A stretch of 64,000 bases of DNA from a virus, in IMG/VR virus record IMGVR_UViG_3300023179_000072, positions 1-64,000 of that record, one strand, 5' to 3'. The notes under the pieces are model-generated. The model had not been told where the DNA came from and searched no databases. It was given only the letters and a program-made list of their open reading frames with translations. The position numbers and the translations under genes were made by a program. The stretch's first letter is position 1. Each line of letters begins with the position of its first letter. Positions 15,137 through 22,390 of the stretch are shown one piece after another.

Positions 15137-15355
15137 CTATTTGCCGTATTTACTTTTTAACAAATCAACTATTTGTCCAGCAGTAAAACAAACAGTATTT
15201 CCTCCTAAATAATATTGTGCCGTTAATTCTAACATACTATTTACATGATTAGGGTCGTTATAAATTTTAGACCATTTTGGTTTATATTCATTTTTGATAT
15301 ATTCACCAACACTATCATAGAATCTATTTATCATTTTAAGGGCTTTTTTATTCAT
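15137..15355 (-). CDS. 72-aa hypothetical protein
   Basis: Basic helical protein beginning MNKKALKMINRFYDSV and ending in AGQIVDLLKSKYGK. Overlaps the next upstream gene by four bases. Not recognised. Confidence 0.7.
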   Translation of the reverse strand: MNKKALKMINRFYDSVGEYIKNEYKPKWSKIYNDPNHVNSMLELTAQYYLGGNTVCFTAGQIVDLLKSKYGK

Positions 15356-15582
15356 ACAATATTGTCGTCTATATTAGAGTTATCTAACCCAAATACTTGC
15401 GTAAAAGTATTAAACAAAACTCTTTCGTGAGCCTCTATTAAAATAGATAAACCTTCCAGCGCATTTGCTGTTTCATCTAAAGTTAATTGTTTTTCTAAGA
15501 TATCATTTGCTAAGTTTCTAAGATGCTTAGAAAATATGCTTGTTAGCGATATTTCACTTTCTAAGTCAAATCTATTTTTCAT
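15352..15582 (-). CDS. Conserved phage protein (MKNRFDLESEI)
   Basis: A 76-aa all-helical protein: NRFDLESEI at the start and a VLFNTFTQVFGLD segment near the end. This matches a family of short phage proteins of unknown function. Confidence 0.72.
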   Translation of the reverse strand: MKNRFDLESEISLTSIFSKHLRNLANDILEKQLTLDETANALEGLSILIEAHERVLFNTFTQVFGLDNSNIDDNIV

Positions 15583-15585
15583 AGT

Positions 15586-15819
15586 TTATACTCTGGTTGG
15601 TGAACGATAAAATTGACGTATAGTTTCCCATGCGGGTAATTCATAGAATGGATCGCCTTCGTTTAAGCAAATACCATTTTTATCATAAACATCATAAAAT
15701 GAAACATTCCGCTTATCATAATCTTCCCAACAATCATAATTTGCCCAAACTTCAAACATAGAATTTGATGCTGTACTGTTGTTATCAAAATGATAAACTG
15801 CCACAATTTCTGCGTACAT
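15586..15819 (-). CDS. Conserved phage protein (FYDVYDKNG)
   Basis: A 77-aa protein with SFYDVYDKNGICLNEGDPF and PAWETIRQF, a recognisable phage family with a beta-rich body. First gene after the promoter at 15841-15868, with AAGGAGG as ribosome site. Confidence 0.8.
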   Translation of the reverse strand: MYAEIVAVYHFDNNSTASNSMFEVWANYDCWEDYDKRNVSFYDVYDKNGICLNEGDPFYELPAWETIRQFYRSPTRV

Positions 15820-15840
15820 ATAGCCTCCTTGGATACTACT

Positions 15841-15868
15841 AGTATATCACAATCATCGGCTTTGTCAA
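15841..15868 (-). promoter_or_regulatory. Sigma70-type promoter with CGAT spacer
   Basis: TTGACA, 16 bases with CCGATGAT, TATACT. Confidence 0.75.
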
Positions 15869-15912
15869 ATACAAAGTTTAAAAATTACAAGCAGCCGACC
15901 TATGATTATATA

Positions 15913-16125
15913 TTAATCCCTTTGTTTTTCATATTCCTGAATATCTATCTGAAAATCTTCAGTTTCTCCCAAAACGACAGCAGCACAATAAAGGATATGT
16001 TCTCGCGGATCATTATCGTCTTGGATAAACTCTTGATAACTTACCTGTTCAGTATCGCTATCAAAAATATATCTGGCACATTCCATAGCGGCGTCAACAT
16101 AAGTCAATTCGGTTTGAGTTTTCAT
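15913..16125 (-). CDS. Conserved phage protein (DDNDPREH)
   Basis: A 70-aa acidic protein with ARYIFDSDTEQVSY and FIQDDNDPREHILYCAAVVLG, a motif set I recognise from other phage proteins. Function unknown. Confidence 0.8.
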   Translation of the reverse strand: MKTQTELTYVDAAMECARYIFDSDTEQVSYQEFIQDDNDPREHILYCAAVVLGETEDFQIDIQEYEKQRD

Positions 16126-16143
16126 ATTGTCTCCTAAATTAGA

Positions 16144-16350
16144 TTACCAATGATGTATTGTATTTGCTATAATAAATCCACAAGTGATAAAGTTAATCAA
16201 AATTATACATAGTTTTATCCAAAATGCTGTCCACGCTTCTACTTGTGTTAAAATAGGAACATGTGGGGCATCTTCGTCTGTTTGACCAACTCTATGATCT
16301 ATTGCTCTTGCTAAAATTAGCAAAATTTTTTTGTTTGATAGTTTTTTCAC
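16144..16350 (-). CDS. Single-TM phage protein (VPILTQVEAW)
   Basis: A 68-aa protein: basic N-terminus, DHRVGQTDEDAPHVPILT, then a TM helix at about 43-64. Probably membrane-anchored with a cytoplasmic N-terminal part. Confidence 0.72.
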   Translation of the reverse strand: MKKLSNKKILLILARAIDHRVGQTDEDAPHVPILTQVEAWTAFWIKLCIILINFITCGFIIANTIHHW

Positions 16351-16529
16351 AGTTTAAAAATTTTATTTATTAGTTTGGGATTATTTGAGTATTTTATATT
16401 GATATTGTTTGACCAGAGCAATAAAAATATACCAAAAAATACAAGCCAATTAGTATTAGTAATAATTAAATAACAACCAAAAATACAGAGCAAACAACTT
16501 ATAAGTAATTCCATAAAAATTTTATTCAT
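16347..16529 (-). CDS. 60-aa membrane protein
   Basis: Start at ATG 16527-16529 with GAGG upstream (MNKIFMELLISCLL). Two hydrophobic segments (about 5-24 and 29-40) and a basic tail. Overlaps neighbours on both sides. Confidence 0.7.
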   Translation of the reverse strand: MNKIFMELLISCLLCIFGCYLIITNTNWLVFFGIFLLLWSNNINIKYSNNPKLINKIFKL

Positions 16530-16707
16530 TAATTTCCTCGTTAACAAAGTCTTGAATAAATTCTGCTAATTGTAGCAATTCACTTTTTTCCATTGATATC
16601 TTGTGAGATTGATTATTTTGATGAATCCACAAATTAAAGTAATCATCTTCATACCTACAAATTTTGAAAGTTTGTGCCCAACTTTCATATGTGCTTAGAT
16701 ACTTCAT
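16522..16707 (-). CDS. LADF-family-like small protein
   Basis: A 61-aa protein ending MEKSELLQLAEFIQDFV, a diverged form of the KGLADFI-x-x-YL tail shared by 7719-7907, 17805-18005 and 22193-22387. The N-terminal part has FNLWIHQNNQSHKIS. Confidence 0.7.
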   Translation of the reverse strand: MKYLSTYESWAQTFKICRYEDDYFNLWIHQNNQSHKISMEKSELLQLAEFIQDFVNEEINE

Positions 16708-16708
16708 A

Positions 16709-16888
16709 TTACTTCCATCGTCTTGCAGGATCTCTTTTTGAGGGTTTAGTATAATAACTAATCGTTTTTGTAGTAACAGAATATGGTAAAAGATCTTTAA
16801 TATCTTGTGAACTAGTTACAGGATTATATTCTGCATAATTTGATATGTTTTTTTTGATAGCTCTATAAATTCTATAAAATAAATTCAT
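16709..16888 (-). CDS. 59-aa protein with KRDPAR tail
   Basis: ATG 16886-16888 after AAAGGAAAA, TAA 16709-16711. Begins MNLFYRIYRAIKKNISNY and ends KPSKRDPARRWK, like the tail of the disrupted gene 6067-6267, so the two are paralogues. Very basic. Confidence 0.7.
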   Translation of the reverse strand: MNLFYRIYRAIKKNISNYAEYNPVTSSQDIKDLLPYSVTTKTISYYTKPSKRDPARRWK

Positions 16889-16900
16889 GCTTTTTCCTTT

Positions 16901-17080
16901 TTAAAAAATATCTTCTTTATCATTATGAATAAAATCATCTTCTAAAATATATTTAGAGTCATTAATATCTATTTCATCATAATCATCTTTTGGATAATCT
17001 ACAAAACTCATTATAATTGAAAGAAATCCCAAAATTACTATAAAACATAGCAAAGAGATAAAAAAAATTTTGATTTCCAT
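16901..17080 (-). CDS. 59-aa single-TM protein with acidic tail
   Basis: ATG 17078-17080, TAA 16901-16903. A TM helix at about 5-25 (FFISLLCFIVILGFLSIIM) is followed by a strongly acidic tail with DDYDEIDIND. Function unknown. Confidence 0.65.
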   Translation of the reverse strand: MEIKIFFISLLCFIVILGFLSIIMSFVDYPKDDYDEIDINDSKYILEDDFIHNDKEDIF

Positions 17081-17090
17081 AGTTTATATT

Positions 17091-17267
17091 TTAGTATTTT
17101 GATTTGATCAAATTCTTTAATATAGAAACATATTTTTCTGCATCACTTCTGGTAGAAAATTCTGTAACAATATTTGATTTGTTATTTTTAGAAATAGACA
17201 AAGGTTTACCATTTTTTGTAACAATAAACTTGTCACCATAATTCATGATATCATAAGTATCTTTCAT
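17091..17267 (-). CDS. 58-aa hypothetical protein
   Basis: ATG 17265-17267 with AGGAG 7 bases upstream, TAA 17091-17093. Begins MKDTYDIMNYGDKFIVTKNG, a two-stranded start, and ends in a helix. First gene of the operon driven from 17294-17322. Confidence 0.7.
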   Translation of the reverse strand: MKDTYDIMNYGDKFIVTKNGKPLSISKNNKSNIVTEFSTRSDAEKYVSILKNLIKSKY

Positions 17268-17293
17268 TAAGTTTCTCCTACTGTGTAGTAGTT

Positions 17294-17322
17294 ATTGTAT
17301 ACCATTTCGTAGTTTTTGTCAA
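17294..17322 (-). promoter_or_regulatory. Sigma70-type promoter
   Basis: TTGACA, 17 bases with CTACGAAA, TACAAT. Confidence 0.7.
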
Positions 17323-17394
17323 GGGCTACGACATTTTTAGATTTTATGGTTGATTATTATCTGTAATTTTTAGTATTAGATGATAATACTTTTG

Positions 17395-17575
17395 TTATTT
17401 AGTGCTTCTAGCATTGTCTTTTGGCAATAAATCATTATCTTGTTTATAATTAGGATTAGATGGCCTACCATTTCTAGCTAAATATAAAAAGGCTTTAACA
17501 CGCGCTATTCCACCAATCATAAATACGAACACAAATCATATATCCTAAAATACTAAATAAAACTAAACCAGCCAT
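17395..17575 (-). pseudogene. Frameshifted small membrane protein
   Basis: From ATG 17573-17575 the frame reads MAGLVLFSILGYMICV and then stops; the +1 frame picks up as FVFMIGGIARVKAFLYLARNG and ends LLPKDNARSTK at TAA 17395-17397. Length 181 is one more than a multiple of three. Joined, the two parts give a hydrophobic helix and a basic tail, as in other small membrane proteins here. A single extra base or sequencing error explains it. Confidence 0.5.
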
Positions 17576-17808
17576 TATATGTCACCTACTTCCATAAAAT
17601 CCATATCAAGATTAAGTTCATCCCAATCATTTTCTGTCACATTACCCACCACAATATATGTATCATCTTTATAATAATCTTTAGATCTATCATATTCTAT
17701 ATAAAAATCCTCAGATTGAGCCGACTTCATTTGATTAAGATCAGTCACAAGTTCTTGAGCTTCTTTATGACCAATAACAGTACTAAAACATTTAATAAGG
17801 ATCATCAT
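17575..17808 (-). CDS. 77-aa hypothetical protein
   Basis: Begins MMILIKCFSTVIGHKEAQ, acidic second half with IVVGNVTENDWDELN. Overlaps neighbours at both ends. Not recognised. Confidence 0.7.
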   Translation of the reverse strand: MMILIKCFSTVIGHKEAQELVTDLNQMKSAQSEDFYIEYDRSKDYYKDDTYIVVGNVTENDWDELNLDMDFMEVGDI

Positions 17809-18005
17809 TCTTTTTCTCCAATAGTCTTATAAATATAATCGGCCAAACCCTTCAAATCTTCCCTAGATAATGGTGGTTCATCAAAAAATCCGTTTCTAGC
17901 ATGAAAAGCGACATCATAATCTTTAGTTCTTTGATTAATTGGATTTTCTCTTTTCTCAATAAAGAATTTTAGATAATCACAAGTATAAGGATTAGTATAT
18001 TTCAT
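17805..18005 (-). CDS. LADF-family small protein 3
   Basis: Start at ATG 18003-18005 with GGAGG 4 bases upstream (MKYTNPYTCDYLKFF). The tail SREDLKGLADYIYKTI matches the LADF group. Overlaps the upstream gene by four bases. Confidence 0.75.
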   Translation of the reverse strand: MKYTNPYTCDYLKFFIEKRENPINQRTKDYDVAFHARNGFFDEPPLSREDLKGLADYIYKTIGEKE

Positions 18006-18238
18006 TCTACCTCCCAACTTTCAATTTCCATATCATAATATCCATTACGATAATAAGACGTATCTCCATAAGATTGTCTTTTACATTTAGCCAATTTGTT
18101 ATCGGCTACGAACTTTCTTGCGTCATCGTCATTAGAAAATACTCTTACAATTTCTTTATCTGGATGAGGCAAAAACTCTCCACCAATAGTATCCTGATAA
18201 ACATTTTCTTTTTCGCCAATCACAATATAAACTGTCAT
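18002..18238 (-). CDS. Conserved phage protein (VYIVIGEKE / YGDTSYYRNG)
   Basis: A 78-aa protein with TVYIVIGEKENVYQ, a VFSNDDDARKFV segment and SYGDTSYYRNGYYDMEIE at the end, a well-known phage family. Function unknown. Confidence 0.82.
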   Translation of the reverse strand: MTVYIVIGEKENVYQDTIGGEFLPHPDKEIVRVFSNDDDARKFVADNKLAKCKRQSYGDTSYYRNGYYDMEIESWEVE

Positions 18239-18477
18239 ACTTTTTCCTTGGCCTGAAATTGAATTATTGGCAACCGACTAGATTGTATCAGTTGATCTAA
18301 ACTTTGTAAAGAGGTTGAGTTTAAAGTTCGTAAATAATCATCAAAATTATTCCAATCTTTTTTATCTATCATTAACCAATACTCTCGCTCAGAATATCCT
18401 AACGAATCTTCATTGTGACATTCTACTCGACCAGCCGCCCAATTATCTCCATTTTGTTCTATCCATTCTTGGTTCAT
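18235..18477 (-). CDS. 80-aa hypothetical protein
   Basis: Start placed at ATG 18475-18477 (MNQEWIEQNGDNWAAG); an upstream ATG at 18510 is possible. Contains VECHNEDSLGYSEREYWL and KKDWNNFDDYL, then a helix and RLPIIQFQAK. It resembles phage proteins but I cannot name the family. Confidence 0.7.
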   Translation of the reverse strand: MNQEWIEQNGDNWAAGRVECHNEDSLGYSEREYWLMIDKKDWNNFDDYLRTLNSTSLQSLDQLIQSSRLPIIQFQAKEKV

Positions 18478-18512
18478 TATAAGTTCTTGAACCAAATAGT
18501 AGTGCCACATAA

Positions 18513-18680
18513 TTATTCTGGTTTCTCCACCAATTTAACAATAGTTCCATCTTTAAACTTTATTTCAATCCAATCTTTCCAAGGACTATCAAAACCAGTA
18601 TAAAATACTCGTTGTATACTAATTATAGGACAGGTTTTCTTGCCTAGTCGCCCCATTAGATAATTAATTAGTTGATTCAT
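18513..18680 (-). CDS. 55-aa hypothetical protein
   Basis: ATG 18678-18680 (or nine bases upstream), TAA 18513-18515. Begins MNQLINYLMGRLGKKTCP and has WIEIKFKDGTIVKLVE, a small beta-rich protein with the same strand pattern as 20068-20247 (MQIEFQNGIISQVS). Confidence 0.65.
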   Translation of the reverse strand: MNQLINYLMGRLGKKTCPIISIQRVFYTGFDSPWKDWIEIKFKDGTIVKLVEKPE

Positions 18681-18689
18681 TTTTCTCAT

Positions 18690-18795
18690 AAAATATTGTT
18701 CGGTTTTATCTACATCTTATCACTAGAACTAACAGCGTATGCAACTTAATCATGCCTTACTAGTTTGCTGATAGCAGACCGGACGCACCGAAACC
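18690..18795 (-). promoter_or_regulatory. Structured 5' leader
   Basis: About 110 bases between promoter and gene, more GC-rich than its surroundings, with CCGGTTTCGG and CTGCTATCAGCA as local hairpins on the minus strand. A regulatory leader is possible; not matched to a known class. Confidence 0.35.
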
Positions 18796-18806
18796 GGGAT
18801 AGCGTA

Positions 18807-18834
18807 AGTATACTATGTATATCGGAATTGTCAA
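18807..18834 (-). promoter_or_regulatory. Sigma70-type promoter with CGATA spacer
   Basis: TTGACA, 16 bases with CCGATATA, TATACT. Confidence 0.75.
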
Positions 18835-18843
18835 GCATAGCCT

Positions 18844-19068
18844 TTAAAGAAAAGCCTTGCCCCACATATATTTACCATTAAGAGTTTTTCCAAATCTCTC
18901 AATAGTAAAAATTGTCAACTTAAAATCTTCTTTATAAATACAATCATGACGCTTAGACCAATCAGCAGCATCAGCCCAGTTATTAAATATCAAACATTCT
19001 GGAAATGGGCCAAGATTGCCAAGATTAGCAATCTCAATAGGATCAAAATACAATACTAGTTTATTCAT
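18844..19068 (-). CDS. 74-aa hypothetical protein
   Basis: Begins MNKLVLYFDPIEIANLG, has a central W-A-D-A-A-D-W helix and ends KYMWGKAFL. Ends just before the promoter of the next unit. Not recognised. Confidence 0.7.
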   Translation of the reverse strand: MNKLVLYFDPIEIANLGNLGPFPECLIFNNWADAADWSKRHDCIYKEDFKLTIFTIERFGKTLNGKYMWGKAFL

Positions 19069-19250
19069 TTATTTTCCCCATTAGGATCAAATCCTATTAA
19101 TTGATAATAAAACTTAAATAAGTTTTCAATACTCTCACCAATTTTATGCCACAATTCACTATCAATATCCAGAGTATCTCTATAGTCTTGCATACAAGAA
19201 ATAGCGATCATAATATCTTCAGCAAGAGTTGGTTTATTTAGATTGCTCAT
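19065..19250 (-). CDS. 61-aa hypothetical protein
   Basis: Helical protein beginning MSNLNKPTLAEDIMIAI. Overlaps its downstream neighbour as ATGA. Not recognised. Confidence 0.7.
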   Translation of the reverse strand: MSNLNKPTLAEDIMIAISCMQDYRDTLDIDSELWHKIGESIENLFKFYYQLIGFDPNGENK

Positions 19251-19253
19251 GAT

Positions 19254-19436
19254 TTATAGTATTGCTTTGTTTAGCGATGTTTTATCTATAATAGATATAT
19301 TGCCGTCAATGTCTTGCTCAATGTATAGATTTTTGGACTCATAGATTTTGATTGGATTCTTAGGTGGGCCATTATTTAATTTATCCCACTCTTGTTTAAG
19401 TTTATCAATATGATATTGAACCGCTTTATCAGTCAT
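19254..19436 (-). CDS. 60-aa hypothetical protein
   Basis: N-terminal helix (MTDKAVQYHIDKLKQEW), then a two-strand segment with LYIEQDIDGNISIID. Start overlaps the upstream stop. Confidence 0.7.
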   Translation of the reverse strand: MTDKAVQYHIDKLKQEWDKLNNGPPKNPIKIYESKNLYIEQDIDGNISIIDKTSLNKAIL

Positions 19437-19609
19437 AATCCATATCCTTTAAGAATATTTGTAACATAATTTTGTGTTTTAATAATATCTATGGCTCTGA
19501 TAGCATCTTCTAGAGAAACAAACTCATTGGGTAAATTAGAATATGTGACTACTGTATTATTTTCTAGAATAATGAATTTATTATCTTGTTTAGTAATAGA
19601 TAGATTCAT
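19433..19609 (-). CDS. 58-aa hypothetical protein
   Basis: ATG 19607-19609, TGA 19433-19435, overlapping both neighbours. Begins MNLSITKQDNKFIILENN, then a helix with LEDAIRAIDIIK. Layout resembles the 58-aa gene 17091-17267. Confidence 0.7.
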   Translation of the reverse strand: MNLSITKQDNKFIILENNTVVTYSNLPNEFVSLEDAIRAIDIIKTQNYVTNILKGYGL

Positions 19610-19947
19610 TTCTTTTGCTCATCAAAATAGGGAGGTAGTGGCATCCAATGACTACAGGGAAACCAATCATCATTAATATCTCCATATTCCATTACAATAG
19701 CCTTGCCGTCTGTCCATTGACCTTCCCACCATCCAAGATTTACTTCTGTAAGAGGATCATCTAAGTAAAAAAGAACACGCTCCCCTTCTTGTGGTAATCT
19801 CTCTATTATAGAAATCCATTTTGTATTTATTTGAAATTTTACCCACTCAAACCATTGATCTGGAGTAAAATTATAGTATCCTTCTGGCCCTTTGCTGGAC
19901 AATAATTCTCCAAGTTTCAAAGCAACATTTTGCCATTCATTAGTCAT
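19606..19947 (-). CDS. DUF551-domain phage protein
   Basis: A 113-aa protein. Residues about 43-105 form the DUF551 domain: KWISIIERLPQEGERVLFY, LGWWEGQW and CSHWMPLP, the last matching the C(T)HWMPLP signature. The N-terminal 40 residues add a helical part. DUF551 proteins are frequent phage accessory proteins without known activity. Confidence 0.85.
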   Translation of the reverse strand: MTNEWQNVALKLGELLSSKGPEGYYNFTPDQWFEWVKFQINTKWISIIERLPQEGERVLFYLDDPLTEVNLGWWEGQWTDGKAIVMEYGDINDDWFPCSHWMPLPPYFDEQKK

Positions 19948-19951
19948 TTCT

Positions 19952-20071
19952 TTACCTTTTGTCTCTATTAATAGATATTTGAATAGTACCAACAATCAAT
20001 CCTAGTTTTAGTTCTTTTAATTCTTGATCGAATCTACTCATAATTTTATCAATTTTTTCTTTTAAACTCAT
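19952..20071 (-). CDS. 39-aa helical peptide
   Basis: ATG 20069-20071 overlapping the upstream stop, TAA 19952-19954. Begins MSLKEKIDKIMSRFDQELK. Too short to classify; supported by the ATGA overlap. Confidence 0.5.
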   Translation of the reverse strand: MSLKEKIDKIMSRFDQELKELKLGLIVGTIQISINRDKR

Positions 20072-20247
20072 TTTTTGTCTTTAAAATTAGTTGAAACTCT
20101 ATCCATACTAACTTGACTAATTATACCATTCTGAAATTCAATTTGCATATAACTCTTAAAAGGACGAATAAGTTCTATAATAGTATCACCATCAACTCCG
20201 TCCTCTTTTAACCAGTTAAGTCTTTCTATAAGTTCATTTAATGTCAT
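20068..20247 (-). CDS. 59-aa hypothetical protein
   Basis: ATG 20245-20247, TGA 20068-20070. Begins MTLNELIERLNWLKEDG and ends with a strand pair (MQIEFQNGIISQVSMD). Overlaps both neighbours. Confidence 0.7.
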   Translation of the reverse strand: MTLNELIERLNWLKEDGVDGDTIIELIRPFKSYMQIEFQNGIISQVSMDRVSTNFKDKK

Positions 20248-20516
20248 TTCTTTTCTCCAATCTTGATTGGTTTTATCCCATCAAATCCCCAACAATCTCG
20301 TATGCTCCAAAATAGATTATCATGCTCTTGTCCGCAACATTCACAAATTTGTTGATAATCATATTCTGTTTTACCAGCCCTATCCAACCCTTTATAATCA
20401 TAGCCATAAGGATCATACCCGTCCAGATCATAAGGATTTTCACCAGCATATTTCTCAAACCAGTTTTGGTCTTTTTGATATGCTACACTAACTGTTGGAC
20501 TATATTTGCCTTTCAT
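20244..20516 (-). CDS. Conserved phage protein (DPYGYDYKGLDRAG)
   Basis: A 90-aa protein with repeated Tyr-Asp-Gly turns (GYDPYGYDYKGLDRAGKTE) and a single CECCGQEHD metal-like cluster. The Y-D-x-x-G-x-D-x-x-G repeat is typical of a widespread phage protein of unknown function. Confidence 0.78.
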   Translation of the reverse strand: MKGKYSPTVSVAYQKDQNWFEKYAGENPYDLDGYDPYGYDYKGLDRAGKTEYDYQQICECCGQEHDNLFWSIRDCWGFDGIKPIKIGEKK

Positions 20517-20863
20517 TTATCATACTTTCTTTTTAGTCTTAGATAAGTTTGATATTCAACATCTTGTTGTTTTCTTTTTGATTGTTTGGTCTGATTTCTG
20601 GTTTTCATTAGTTTCTTAACTCTAGCATCAAATTCTTTATCATTTTCCCAACGCTCAATATAAACATCAAATTCACCAGTAAATTTATCTACCCAATTAT
20701 TATCTTCTACCCAAATTTCATAAGCATCTGGAAATGTTTCCTGATAATATAGTTGAAGTTCTAGTATGCGTTTAATTATGTCGCCAAAATTTCCTGTTAA
20801 AGTTGAAAAATCAATAACTCCAACTCGTTCTTTTACTTTTTGTCGTTTAATTTTTATTGTCAT
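20513..20863 (-). CDS. 116-aa basic/acidic hypothetical protein
   Basis: Start at ATG 20861-20863 (MTIKIKRQKVKERVG) in the overlap with the next upstream gene. Middle part LELQLYYQETFPDAYEIW and a C-terminal Lys/Arg-rich helix (KQSKRKQQDVEYQTYL). Possibly nucleic-acid binding by charge. Confidence 0.68.
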   Translation of the reverse strand: MTIKIKRQKVKERVGVIDFSTLTGNFGDIIKRILELQLYYQETFPDAYEIWVEDNNWVDKFTGEFDVYIERWENDKEFDARVKKLMKTRNQTKQSKRKQQDVEYQTYLRLKRKYDK

Positions 20864-21186
20864 TTCTTTCCCCAACTATCTATAAAAATAGGATTGCCGT
20901 GTTTATCAGTTCCTACTATTGGTCTAACATATTGCCATTCTGTGTTTTCTTCTTTATCTTTACAAATTGAACACTTATCATTAGTGGACAATATTCTTTC
21001 TTTAGCATCTGCCCAAACTTTTCCACCATATTCAGCCATCCAATCTTGATACGCTTGATGGGCCGCTTTGCTACTTTTAAATCGTTCAATTAAATTAAAT
21101 TCAAAAGTATCTAGGCGACGAATAATATCAGTACCATAAACCAGTTCGTTACCTTGGGGTTGGCCGTATTTCTCAGAGTATTTCAT
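20860..21186 (-). CDS. 108-aa protein with CSIC motif
   Basis: N-terminal helical part with YGTDIIRRLDTFEFN, then CSICKDKEEN near residue 73 and DKHGNPIFIDSWGKK at the end. Only one Cys pair is visible. Not recognised. Confidence 0.7.
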   Translation of the reverse strand: MKYSEKYGQPQGNELVYGTDIIRRLDTFEFNLIERFKSSKAAHQAYQDWMAEYGGKVWADAKERILSTNDKCSICKDKEENTEWQYVRPIVGTDKHGNPIFIDSWGKK

Positions 21187-21576
21187 TTAACAATAATCCT
21201 TACATTTTAAATGAATATTGTGATTATAATCATAATCATGTTTTTTGCTAATTGTTTCAACGATATCAATAGATTTATAGTAGTTTAAATCAAGAAGTTT
21301 AGAAGATATGAGATTTAGAAGTAATTTTGGTCTTAGAGATTCGCAAATGATTTCATAAGCATAATCTTCTTTGTTAATAGTTCCAAATCCATAAACACAA
21401 AAACATTTATTTGATTGAATAGATTCATCAGTAAAAATTTGTAATTGATCCGTAAATACTTGTAAATCTTTTATATATGATAAGTATTTAGAAGGCGATT
21501 CCAAAAATTGAATTTTTTTATTAAAACCATCAATAAATGCGTTAACCGCACTTTCATAATCTTTATAAATAGTCAT
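21187..21576 (-). CDS. 129-aa hypothetical protein
   Basis: Mostly helical, aromatic-rich, with CFCVYGFGTINKEDYAYE in the middle and a His/Cys tail (HNIHLKCKDYC). One base after its downstream neighbour's start. Not recognised. Confidence 0.7.
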   Translation of the reverse strand: MTIYKDYESAVNAFIDGFNKKIQFLESPSKYLSYIKDLQVFTDQLQIFTDESIQSNKCFCVYGFGTINKEDYAYEIICESLRPKLLLNLISSKLLDLNYYKSIDIVETISKKHDYDYNHNIHLKCKDYC

Positions 21577-21803
21577 TTGTTTCTTTCCACTAATTTTTCA
21601 ATACCACCAGAAGCCCCACAAATTATCTCCATCATTACTTTATTACATTCTAATATATCGTTATAAATAGTTTGATAATCTTTCCAAATCTCCAGACTAG
21701 GGCCGCTTGCAGATAGGGACAAAGGCATTTTACCCAATCTTTTTAGACTATCTAACTGTTCATTTAATACAGTTTTAATATCGTCAATATCTTGATTAAT
21801 CAT
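21573..21803 (-). CDS. GASGG-tail protein, paralogue of 11853-12035
   Basis: A 76-aa helical protein ending VMMEIICGASGGIEKLV, paralogous to the shorter gene at 11853. Its start is followed immediately upstream by a decayed LADF-family tail. Confidence 0.72.
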   Translation of the reverse strand: MINQDIDDIKTVLNEQLDSLKRLGKMPLSLSASGPSLEIWKDYQTIYNDILECNKVMMEIICGASGGIEKLVERNK

Positions 21804-21846
21804 TATTTTTCTCCAAATACTTGTAAATAAAATCGGCTATCTAATC
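21800..21846 (-). pseudogene. LADF-family 3' remnant
   Basis: The minus strand reads ADFIYKYLEKNND and stop, the end of the LADF family, but the frame upstream is blocked. A relic of a further family copy. Confidence 0.4.
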
Positions 21847-22130
21847 TATGGTCGTTCCATCCTTGAGACAATTATAGCAAAAATGATGGACATAATTAGT
21901 CCTATAAGACTACCACCAAACCATGCTCCTAAAGTCCAGATAATTGCATCTCTACTAATCATTATTTTTTTCAACATTCCTTTCAAAGATTTAGCCAAAT
22001 TTTCCACATCATCAATACCCCCCCACATATATTTATATCCAAAAAATGACCCATTCTCAATATACCGTTGGTAACTTTCTAATTAGTCTAGAATTAGATC
22101 AATTTCATGCTTATCAAGATTAATATTCAT
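21846..22130 (-). pseudogene. Membrane protein gene with in-frame TAA
   Basis: From ATG 22128-22130 the frame reads MNINLDKHEIDLILD, then TAA at 22083-22085, then stays open as LESYQRYIENGSFFGYKYM, WGGIDDVENLAKSLKGML and a TM segment (WTLGAWFGGSLIGLIMSIIF) to a stop at 21846. The part from ATG 22028 (60 aa) may still be translated. The upstream 15 codons look like the missing start of the same gene. Confidence 0.5.
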
Positions 22131-22203
22131 TTTTCTCAATAGTCTTATAAAGAGTGTTAGACAAAATAACTTGTTGAACGAAATATATTATTTTAGTTTG
22201 CAT
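22120..22203 (-). pseudogene. 27-aa LADF-like remnant
   Basis: ATG 22201-22203 to TAA 22120-22122; the product ends LYKTIEKNEY, like the tail IYKTIGEKE of 17805-18005. The LADF core is missing, so it looks like a deleted family copy. Confidence 0.35.
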
Positions 22204-22387
22204 TATTTTTCTCCAAATAGTTATTGATAAAATCGGCCAATCCCTTTAGTTCTTCCTTGGTTAATTTCATTTTCATCCATTCCCAAGAGATAGCATTATT
22301 AATAGTCAGATTAAGTAGGCTACCATGTCGTTCAAGATCAAACCTGAAAACATCTGCCTTATAAGAATCTTTGATTATCAAACTCAT
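22193..22387 (-). CDS. LADF-family small protein 2
   Basis: A 64-aa protein (MSLIIKDSYKADVFRFD at the start, KEELKGLADFINNYLEKNN at the end) very close to 7719-7907 in both halves. It follows the ASCH gene, while its paralogue 7719-7907 lies beside an ASCH remnant, so an ASCH, LADF and ADYID gene set seems to have been duplicated. Confidence 0.8.
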   Translation of the reverse strand: MSLIIKDSYKADVFRFDLERHGSLLNLTINNAISWEWMKMKLTKEELKGLADFINNYLEKNNAN

Positions 22388-22390
22388 TAT

